Assembly: GCA_027485005.1 (NCBI GenBank)
Contig: JAIXRX010000175.1
Location: 1-12,781 of the forward strand
DNA length: 12,781 nucleotides
Direction: 5' to 3'
Origin: Alphaproteobacteria bacterium
GTDB taxonomy: Bacteria > Pseudomonadota > Alphaproteobacteria > Rickettsiales > JAIXRX01
In this document: in pieces, positions 1 to 4,550 of the stretch
How positions within the stretch are numbered: position 1 is the first letter of the stretch
How the letters are laid out: every line of letters begins with the position of its first letter
The notes under the pieces: model-generated
What the model was told of the DNA's origin: nothing
What the model saw: the letters and a program-made list of their open reading frames with translations, nothing else
The model's database searches: none
Made by a program: the position numbers and the translations under genes

Positions 1-469
1 TCATTTTCGCCAATATGTCGTTTGCAGGCATATCATAATGATGCACTTCAACGCCCAAACGTTGTTTTACACCATCCATGATATAATCAAAAATAATATA
101 TGGTTTTAATTCTTCCATTGATTGTTCAGAAGTCGCATTAGAAATTCGATCCCACGTAAGGCTTGCAGGGAAAAAGGCATCTTTTCCAGCAACTCCTAAA
201 GGCAATTGAATATGTGTTGGAAAAAAAAGAATATCTTTGTCGCATTTAAACCATAGCTCATGCGCTTTCTTTAAGGCATATGCAGTCATCAGAGCACCTA
301 AAACGAGTAAGAATAAGGTAACAATAACCAAGGCACTACTTGCTGTTGTTTTGAAACTTACAATCGCTTTGGTAAATAAAATAATGCCACCTAAAAATGT
401 CCAAATCATATCTGTATAAAATTCGCGCGGGTGCTTGTAATGAGCAACAAGTTCAGGTTTGGCTTTCAC
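1..469 (-). CDS. Two-helix membrane protein, 5' part only (runs off left edge)
   Basis: I do not recognise this gene. Reading the minus strand from a GTG at 467-469 gives 156 uninterrupted codons to the window edge, so the C-terminus is missing. The start is supported by an AAGGT ribosome-binding site (about 478-482) some 8 nt upstream and a perfect TATAAT (503-508) at promoter distance. The protein begins with a short polar segment (MKAKPELVAHYKHPREFY), then has two hydrophobic helices at about residues 22-38 and 45-65. A soluble part from about residue 70 follows, including FFPTHIQLP and LTWDRIS. Two adjacent helices followed by a beta-rich cytoplasmic part resembles the layout of small bacterial PH-like membrane proteins, but that is only a guess. 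The stretch is clearly more AT-rich than thyX next door. It is transcribed divergently from thyX. Confidence 0.7.
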   Translation of the reverse strand, partial: MKAKPELVAHYKHPREFYTDMIWTFLGGIILFTKAIVSFKTTASSALVIVTLFLLVLGALMTAYALKKAHELWFKCDKDILFFPTHIQLPLGVAGKDAFFPASLTWDRISNATSEQSMEELKPYIIFDYIMDGVKQRLGVEVHHYDMPANDILAKM

Positions 470-502
470 GGATATTACCTTGGAGTGGGATGGATTTTTT
501 CT

Positions 503-508
503 ATTATA
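503..508 (-). promoter_or_regulatory. Probable -10 element for the left-edge membrane gene
   Basis: On the minus strand this reads TATAAT, a perfect -10 hexamer, 33 nt upstream of the GTG start at 469. I see no convincing -35 hexamer at 16-18 nt, so the assignment rests on the -10 alone. Confidence 0.35.
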
Positions 509-530
509 GAATCTGACAAAGATTAATATA

Positions 531-559
531 GTTTGCGTCAAATTAAAAGGGACGCTAAC
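531..559. promoter_or_regulatory. Imperfect dyad between the divergent left-edge gene and thyX
   Basis: GTTTGCGTC (531-539) and GACGCTAAC (551-559) are inverted copies matching at 8 of 9 positions, separated by 11 nt. The dyad lies in the 125-bp divergent intergenic region, 35 bp before the thyX start. It could be an operator or a leader hairpin for thyX. No known factor can be named from the sequence. Confidence 0.35.
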
Positions 560-594
560 ACATATTTTATCAAATTTATTTTTAGAGGTGATTC

Positions 595-1536
595 ATGGCT
601 GTTTCTGACCTTCAACGTGCTGAAATTGACGCGGTTCGCAGCGAGCAAACCCCCACCCGCCGCGAGGTTGCGCCCGCACTGGAAGAAGTGCTGTATGAAG
701 CGATTCCCGTGCTTGACCACGGCTTTGTGCGCGTGATTGATTATATGGGAACGGATAGCGCGATTGTGCAAGCGGCGCGTGTTTCTTATGGTAAAGGCAC
801 CAAAAAGGTGAATGAAGATGCGGGGTTGATTAACTACCTTGTGCGTCATCGTCACACCACGCCGCTCGAAATGTGCGAGATTAAATTCCATATTAAATTG
901 CCCATGTTTGTGGCGCGCCAATGGATCCGCCATCGCACTGCGAATGTGAACGAATATTCGGCGCGTTATTCGATTTTGGACAAAGAATTTTATGTGCCGA
1001 AAATGGAGCATCTGGCCGCGCAATCCAAGCAAAACCATCAAGGCCGTGGGGACGTGCTCGAAGGCGCAGAAGCCGCACAAGTGCTGGAATGGCTGAAAAA
1101 TGATTCGGCGCAAGCGTACGAGCATTATGAGCAGATGTTGAATATGGATGCCGCAGGCAATGTGTTGGATGAAAACCGCAAAGGTTTGGCGCGTGAACTC
1201 GCACGCATGAATTTGCCGGTGAATTTTTACACGCAGTGGTATTGGAAAGTGGATTTGCATAATTTGCTGCATTTCCTTAGCCTGCGTGCCGACAGCCATG
1301 CACAATATGAGATTCGTGTGTATGCCGAAGCGATGTTGGATTTAGTCAAAAAATGGGTGCCGATTACGTATGAAGCGTTTATGCGCTATCGTCTCGGTGC
1401 CGTGAGTTTCTCAGCCCCCGCGATGGTGGTGTTGAAGAAAATGCTGGCGGGTGAGAAAATCACCCAAGAGCAAAGTGGCCTTTCTAAAGGCGAGTGGCGC
1501 GAAGTGATGACCGCCCTCGAAATGCCTTTGGAATAG
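595..1536 (+). CDS. thyX: Flavin-dependent thymidylate synthase ThyX
   Basis: Makes dTMP from dUMP in the cytoplasm using methylenetetrahydrofolate and FAD/NADPH; it replaces the unrelated ThyA. The 313-aa protein carries the ThyX signature RHRx7S as RHRTANVNEYS (R112-H113-R114 to S122), followed by ARY. Further family stretches are RHRHTTPLEM (84-93), the RELAR..LP segment (200-207) and LHNLLHFLSLRADSHAQYEIR (221-241), which supplies FAD- and dUMP-binding residues. The length is slightly above the usual 220-310 aa, with an N-terminal extension of about 30 residues before the conserved core. The start is fixed by AGAGGTG at 584-590, 4 nt before the ATG. The gene is followed by a structured repeat and an intrinsic terminator (1655-1692), so it appears to be a single-gene unit. 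No thyA or folA is visible in the window. Confidence 0.97.
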   Translation: MAVSDLQRAEIDAVRSEQTPTRREVAPALEEVLYEAIPVLDHGFVRVIDYMGTDSAIVQAARVSYGKGTKKVNEDAGLINYLVRHRHTTPLEMCEIKFHIKLPMFVARQWIRHRTANVNEYSARYSILDKEFYVPKMEHLAAQSKQNHQGRGDVLEGAEAAQVLEWLKNDSAQAYEHYEQMLNMDAAGNVLDENRKGLARELARMNLPVNFYTQWYWKVDLHNLLHFLSLRADSHAQYEIRVYAEAMLDLVKKWVPITYEAFMRYRLGAVSFSAPAMVVLKKMLAGEKITQEQSGLSKGEWREVMTALEMPLE

Positions 1537-1541
1537 TGGCT

Positions 1542-1610
1542 GAGCGCAGAAGTGCGAATCAGCCTTGAGCCATCCTCATGCGAAAGTTAGTAAACTTTCG
1601 CGGAGGAAAA
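1542..1610. repeat. Structured intergenic repeat, copy C1
   Basis: This copy matches 1985-2053 at 62 of 69 positions. Its core is a strong hairpin: a 9-bp stem GCGAAAGTT/AACTTTCGC (1580-1588 with 1593-1601), loop AGTA, extended past a small internal loop by TCCTC/GAGGA (1573-1577 with 1603-1607). A second small hairpin, CGCA-GAAG-TGCG, precedes it. No T-run follows on either strand, so it is not an ordinary terminator. It starts right after the thyX stop codon. Confidence 0.75.
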
Positions 1611-1654
1611 TGTTAAAAGGCCGAAGATACGGCAAGGGTAACAGGAGTGGTTAT

Positions 1655-1692
1655 AAAAAACCCTCGCACTCGAAAGAGGCGAGGGTTTTTTT
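1655..1692 (+). terminator. Intrinsic terminator T1 after thyX
   Basis: A 7-bp stem CCCTCGC (1661-1667) / GCGAGGG (1679-1685) is continued inside by CTC/GAG closing a GAAA tetraloop, with one bulged A. It is flanked by six A on the left and seven T on the right, so it can act in both directions. It lies about 120 bp past the thyX stop. Confidence 0.88.
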
Positions 1693-1700
1693 AGAGCTAT

Positions 1701-1778
1701 TGCATTTGTCACCGCTGCGCGACATTCTGTCGCTCACATGAGACTTTGCTCAAGGCTGACTCGCGCTTCCTGCGCTCG
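1701..1778. repeat. Structured intergenic repeat, copy A
   Basis: About three quarters identical by eye to 1901-1978, beginning with the same TGCATTTG exactly 200 bp earlier. It contains hairpin GCGACA-TTC-TGTCGC (1719-1733) and hairpin GCGC-TTCCT-GCGC (1763-1775). Both have base-paired but sequence-changed counterparts in copy B. GCTCAAGGCTGA (1748-1759) is the exact reverse complement of 1559-1570 in copy C1. Confidence 0.65.
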
Positions 1779-1830
1779 TATCCCTGACATATTTTATACA
1801 AGTTGGTACATGCTGGTAGTGGAGAAAATG

Positions 1831-1865
1831 AAAAAAGCGGAGGAAAATTTCCCCCGCTTTTTATA
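1831..1865 (-). terminator. Bidirectional terminator T2, likely for phoB
   Basis: AAAAAGCGG-A-GG pairs with CC-C-CCGCTTTTT (one A/C mismatch) around the loop AAAATTT. The A-run and T-run let it work both ways. Read from the right it is the first terminator-like hairpin after phoB, giving a 3' UTR of about 200 nt that would include repeats C2 and B and the parS. Read from the left it would back up T1. Confidence 0.75.
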
Positions 1866-1879
1866 TTCTATATTCAGAA

Positions 1880-1895
1880 TGTTTCACGTGAAACA
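1880..1895. other. parS centromere site 1 (ParB binding site)
   Basis: TGTTTCACGTGAAACA is a perfect 16-bp palindrome identical to the widely conserved chromosomal parS consensus bound by ParB/Spo0J, including in alphaproteobacteria. An identical copy lies at 2877-2892. The palindrome and its exact repetition are seen directly; ParB binding is established for this motif in other bacteria and inferred here. It sits between terminator T2 and repeat copy B. Confidence 0.92.
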
Positions 1896-1900
1896 ATTTT

Positions 1901-1979
1901 TGCATTTGCGCCCGCTATCACGACATGCTGTCGTTCACATGGCGCTTAGCTAAAGGCTCGCTCGGACTCCTGTCCTCGG
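1901..1979. repeat. Structured intergenic repeat, copy B
   Basis: Counterpart of copy A. Its hairpins ACGACA-TGC-TGTCGT (1920-1934) and GGAC-TCCT-GTCC (1964-1975) keep pairing despite base changes. AGCTAAAGGCT (1948-1958) can pair with AGCCTTGAGCT (2004-2014) in copy C2 with one mismatch, so B and C2 together may fold as one larger structure. Confidence 0.65.
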
Positions 1980-1984
1980 TTTTG

Positions 1985-2053
1985 GAGCGCAGTAGCGCGA
2001 CCCAGCCTTGAGCTCTCCTCATGCGAAAGTTAGCAAACTTTCGCGGAGGAAAA
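1985..2053. repeat. Structured intergenic repeat, copy C2
   Basis: It matches copy C1 at 62 of 69 positions and has the same 9-bp hairpin (2023-2031 with 2036-2044, loop AGCA) plus the outer TCCTC/GAGGA pairing (2016-2020 with 2046-2050). The single change in this hairpin is in the loop; the stem is unchanged. It ends 10 bp from the phoB stop codon. Confidence 0.75.
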
Positions 2054-2063
2054 CGCTATATTC

Positions 2064-2792
2064 CTACTCGCTGAAATCAGCGCTTTCATTCGCTTCCAGC
2101 GCATAGCCAGCGGAGCGAACGGTGCGGATAATTTCAGGGAATTTTCCTTCTGGATCCAAGCCTTTGCGTAGGCGGCGGATGTGCACGTCCACGGTGCGTA
2201 GTTCTACATAAATATCATGGCCCCAAACCGCATCCAGCAACTGCTCACGCGAGAAAACGCGGCCGGGATGTTCCATCAGATATTGCAGCAAGCCAAACTC
2301 AGTTGGGCTCAAATGCACATCATGGCCTGCGCGAGACACTTTGTGGGCGGCTAAATCCAATTTCAACTCGCCATATTCCAAGGTTTTTTCAACTAACGCA
2401 GGGCGGAAGCGGCGGAACACGGCGCGGATACGCGCGGCCAATTCGTTCGGAGAAAAAGGCTTCACCATGTAATCATCTGCACCGGCGTCAAGGCCGCGAA
2501 TACGGTCGCCTTCTTCGCCACGCGCCGAAAGCATGATAATCGGAATACCTTTGGTTTCGTTATTGCCGCGCAAGCGCTCGCATACTTCAATACCGCTAAG
2601 GCCAGGTAACATCCAATCCAAAACAATAATGTCGGGGCGTTGTTCTTTTACTAGTGTGAGGGCTTCTTGGCCATCACCGGTTGAAATCACATTAAAACCT
2701 TCTTTTTCAAGATTATAGCGCAATAGCGTGAGGATAGCTTCCTCATCGTCAACAATCATCACATTTGCTTCAATGCTTTTGTTATTGGACAT
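2064..2792 (-). CDS. phoB: PhoB-type response regulator (OmpR/PhoB winged-helix family)
   Basis: A two-component DNA-binding regulator; PhoB activates phosphate-starvation genes after phosphorylation by PhoR. The 242-aa protein has an N-terminal receiver domain (about 10-125) with acidic residues D15/D16, phospho-acceptor D59 in VLDWMLPG, S89 in MLSAR and K111 in MVKPF. A C-terminal winged helix (about 138-233) follows, with HLSPTEFGLLQYLMEHPGRV, SREQLLDAVWG and RTVDVHIRRLRKGL, which match PhoB more closely than other OmpR relatives. I chose the ATG at 2792 because GGGGGA lies 4-9 nt upstream; an ATG at 2816 (250 aa) is possible but has a weaker site. No phoR, phoU or pst gene is in view, so the partner kinase is not adjacent. 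The gene is bracketed by the two parS sites. The PhoB identity is likely, but a related paralogue cannot be excluded. Confidence 0.9.
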   Translation of the reverse strand: MSNNKSIEANVMIVDDEEAILTLLRYNLEKEGFNVISTGDGQEALTLVKEQRPDIIVLDWMLPGLSGIEVCERLRGNNETKGIPIIMLSARGEEGDRIRGLDAGADDYMVKPFSPNELAARIRAVFRRFRPALVEKTLEYGELKLDLAAHKVSRAGHDVHLSPTEFGLLQYLMEHPGRVFSREQLLDAVWGHDIYVELRTVDVHIRRLRKGLDPEGKFPEIIRTVRSAGYALEANESADFSE

Positions 2793-2876
2793 GTGTTCCC
2801 CCAGTGTTTTAGACATCAAACCCGATTAGCGTGTATATCATAGGTTTATATCGCTAAACGGTTAGAATTTGGTAAA

Positions 2877-2892
2877 TGTTTCACGTGAAACA
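2877..2892. other. parS centromere site 2 (ParB binding site)
   Basis: A second perfect TGTTTCACGTGAAACA palindrome, identical to site 1 and 997 bp to its right. It lies in the divergent phoB/yciB intergenic region, 29 bp before the yciB ATG and 84 bp upstream of the phoB start, so bound ParB could also affect either promoter. The regulatory effect is inference. Confidence 0.92.
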
Positions 2893-2921
2893 TTTTAATG
2901 TGGCCGATTTAAGAGGGTTTG

Positions 2922-3512
2922 ATGCAAAAAAACAACGAAAAAGACGAGGGGGGTATAAATCCCCCTGCCGCCAAGTTGCCTGCATGGGTAGAATTATTGC
3001 CCTTATTGGTGTTTTTTGGCGTGTATCAATGGAAAGGCTTAATGCCTGCCACGGCTGCCGTGATGGTGGCAACCTTGGGCACGGCTGCCTTGGTCTATGT
3101 CAAAAACCGCCGTGTGCCGACCATGTTGCTGATTACTGCCGCGCTGGTGGGGGTAATGGGGTCGTTGACGCTCTATTTGCAGGACGATCAGTTTATTAAA
3201 ATGAAGCCCACCTTGGTCTATGTATTGCTGGCAAGTTTGCTGGCGGGGGGAGAAATGTTCAAGAAATCACCACTTCAGAAGGTGCTTGGGCATGCCGTGC
3301 CACTCAAAACTGAGGGATGGCAGAAGCTGACATGGCGATGGGTGGTTTTTTTTCTGTGTCTTGCTAGTTTAAATGAATATGTGTGGCGCACTCAACCAGA
3401 AGAGGTGTGGGTGAAGGTGCGGGTGTTTGGCTATCTGGGCTTGACGATTTTGTTTACCTTAAGCCAATTACCGCTCATGAAAAAATATATGATGGAAGAA
3501 GATAAGAAATGA
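2922..3512 (+). CDS. yciB: YciB/IspZ family inner-membrane protein (septation protein A)
   Basis: A polytopic inner-membrane protein linked in other bacteria to cell-envelope synthesis and septation; the biochemical role is not settled. The 196-aa sequence has the family features: LLPLLVFFGVYQWKGLMPATA (about 25-45), VPTMLLITAALV (about 65-76), the highly conserved FIKMKPT (about 90-96), and KLTWRWVVFFLCLASLNEYVWRT. About five hydrophobic segments are visible. The N-terminal ~20 residues are polar (NNEKDEGG). I chose ATG 2922, 5 nt after AAGAGG (2911-2916); the TTG directly before it is too close to that site. The stop overlaps the next ATG (ATGA), so the two genes are very probably translated together. 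A G6/C5 hairpin lies at codons 9-15. Confidence 0.93.
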   Translation: MQKNNEKDEGGINPPAAKLPAWVELLPLLVFFGVYQWKGLMPATAAVMVATLGTAALVYVKNRRVPTMLLITAALVGVMGSLTLYLQDDQFIKMKPTLVYVLLASLLAGGEMFKKSPLQKVLGHAVPLKTEGWQKLTWRWVVFFLCLASLNEYVWRTQPEEVWVKVRVFGYLGLTILFTLSQLPLMKKYMMEEDKK

Positions 3513-3940
3513 ACCAGTGGGTGGTATGTTATTTGCTGGTAGTGCCAGTGCTGATTTGGGTAGTGAGACCCTCATGGCCCGCATGGATGCGCGTGCTGCG
3601 ATTGGTGTTGGCGGCAGTGGCATGCTATGTGCTGATACAATATGCTTATGCCGCTAACCTAGGGATGGATGTGGCACGGTTGCGCCCTGAAAGTTTGCGC
3701 TGGGCCGTAAGCATGTGGTGGTGTGCGGCGGTGTTTTATGTGGGGTTGTGGAACGCCGCATGGGAATGGTTTATGCGCTCGATTGGCCAAGCGCCCGAAG
3801 CGCACCCACTTAATTATATCAGCATGTTATTTATTGCGGCGGCTTGCACTCTCTTAGTCTATAGTTTGGTGCAGCATTTCTTGTTTAATGATGGTTTTTT
3901 GCCTGTCATCATGCCGCTGGCGCTACCGGGCGTGGTGTAG
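3509..3940 (+). CDS. Unrecognised four-helix membrane protein coupled to yciB
   Basis: I do not recognise this family. The 143-aa protein is almost all membrane: hydrophobic segments at about 4-19, 27-48, 64-86 and 102-124, joined by short loops. It is rich in tryptophan (10 of 143, including W70-W71 and W81-W85-W87). The first helix has no lipobox. Start and yciB stop share ATGA (3509-3512), which implies translational coupling and a role close to YciB, for example as a partner or in the same envelope process; that is inference from position only. The stop is followed by a 124-bp gap containing a dyad (3986-4017). Confidence 0.8.
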   Translation: MNQWVVCYLLVVPVLIWVVRPSWPAWMRVLRLVLAAVACYVLIQYAYAANLGMDVARLRPESLRWAVSMWWCAAVFYVGLWNAAWEWFMRSIGQAPEAHPLNYISMLFIAAACTLLVYSLVQHFLFNDGFLPVIMPLALPGVV

Positions 3941-3985
3941 ATTTCCTTCTAATTGTCATCAAATCTTCACATGAATCGGCGTGGG

Positions 3986-4017
3986 TTCTGTTAGAATCCG
4001 TGGGTATTTTAACAGAA
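3986..4017. promoter_or_regulatory. Perfect 8-bp inverted repeat upstream of the 146-aa gene
   Basis: TTCTGTTA (3986-3993) and TAACAGAA (4010-4017) are exact inverted copies with a 16-nt spacer, 48 bp before the start at 4065. No T-run follows, so a terminator is unlikely. The form fits an operator for a dimeric regulator; the protein cannot be named. Confidence 0.4.
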
Positions 4018-4064
4018 TTATAAATTAAATCGCGGTTCGCTGAAATGCGCGCTGCTATAATAAA

Positions 4065-4505
4065 ATGATCGGTAAATTTATTGATGCGCTCAAGGTGCTT
4101 GAGTACATTTCGCAAGCCAAAGACTCTGAGGGTAAAGGAGTGTGGGATTTCTCGGAATCCATTGCTCAGATTCAGCAAATGGGTGAAGAGGTTGCCCCCT
4201 ACATTGTCGTGGGGTGGAGTATCCATACCATTGGTGTTGATGCCATGGCGGTTGCTCTTGTTTTCCGGAATAATAAGGCACCCAAAGTGGCAGCAGCTTT
4301 TCTTCAAAGCGAAGAATGGAGAGATGAGCAATTAGCAATTCTCAATCATCCGCTTTGTAGCCCAGAGCAGTTCTGGGAGGTGATAGACAAAGGTGTTTCC
4401 ATTTGGGCAATTAAGTGCCATTTGGTTTATGCTGTTCCTGCGGAAGATTATGAAGCGGAATATCAGAAAATCGCAGATGCATTTGAAGAGCATAAAAAGA
4501 AATAA
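4065..4505 (+). CDS. Unrecognised 146-aa soluble protein
   Basis: I do not recognise this family. The protein has no signal peptide or membrane helix and looks mostly helical. Noticeable stretches are APYIVVGWSIHTIG (44-57), KAPKVAAAFLQSEEWRDEQL (71-90) and HPLCSPEQFWEVIDKGVSIWAIKCHLVYAVP (95-125), ending in a lysine tail. ATG 4065 is the first possible start after an in-frame stop at 4041, but there is no Shine-Dalgarno sequence; instead TATAAT (4056-4061) lies directly upstream. Either translation is non-canonical or the ATG is served by an AT-rich leader. The gene is a monocistronic unit ending at a clear bidirectional terminator. Composition and codon use look ordinary and the frame is intact, so I believe it is a real gene. 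Confidence 0.75.
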   Translation: MIGKFIDALKVLEYISQAKDSEGKGVWDFSESIAQIQQMGEEVAPYIVVGWSIHTIGVDAMAVALVFRNNKAPKVAAAFLQSEEWRDEQLAILNHPLCSPEQFWEVIDKGVSIWAIKCHLVYAVPAEDYEAEYQKIADAFEEHKKK

Positions 4506-4515
4506 TTATGCTGTT

Positions 4516-4550
4516 AAAAAGGCGGAGAGAAAGTTTCTCCGTCTTTTTTT
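4516..4550. terminator. Bidirectional terminator between the 146-aa gene and purD
   Basis: AAGGCGGAGA (4519-4528) pairs with TCTCCGTCTT (4536-4545) with one G-T pair, flanked by A5 and T7. It serves the + strand gene ending at 4505. Read on the minus strand it begins inside the purD stop codon, so it also ends purD. Confidence 0.9.

Larger units (their letters stand above)
1537..2063. other. Gene-free intergenic region with repeats, two terminators and a parS
   Basis: No credible gene lies in these 527 bases; the only small open frame (from 1738) runs through terminator and parS sequence. In order the region holds a hairpin repeat copy (C1, 1542-1610), terminator T1 (1655-1692), repeat copy A (1701-1778), terminator T2 (1831-1865), parS (1880-1895), repeat copy B (1901-1979) and hairpin repeat copy C2 (1985-2053). 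thyX enters from the left and phoB from the right, so their 3' ends converge on it. Confidence 0.8.

Noticed and set aside
538..1305. 255-aa open frame opposite thyX
   Set aside because: Histidine- and arginine-rich translation with no domain; it lies entirely antisense to a certain gene.
1573..1607. C1 hairpin (and C2 at 2016-2050) as an intrinsic terminator
   Set aside because: No T-run follows on either strand; true terminators with T-runs are close by, so I list these as repeats.
1738..1953. 71-aa open frame in the thyX-phoB gap
   Set aside because: It runs through terminator T2, the parS and a structured repeat, and has no protein-like features.
1537..2921. Replication origin in the parS region
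   Set aside because: I found no DnaA boxes (TTATCCACA type) or AT-rich unwinding cluster; parS indicates origin proximity, not the origin itself.
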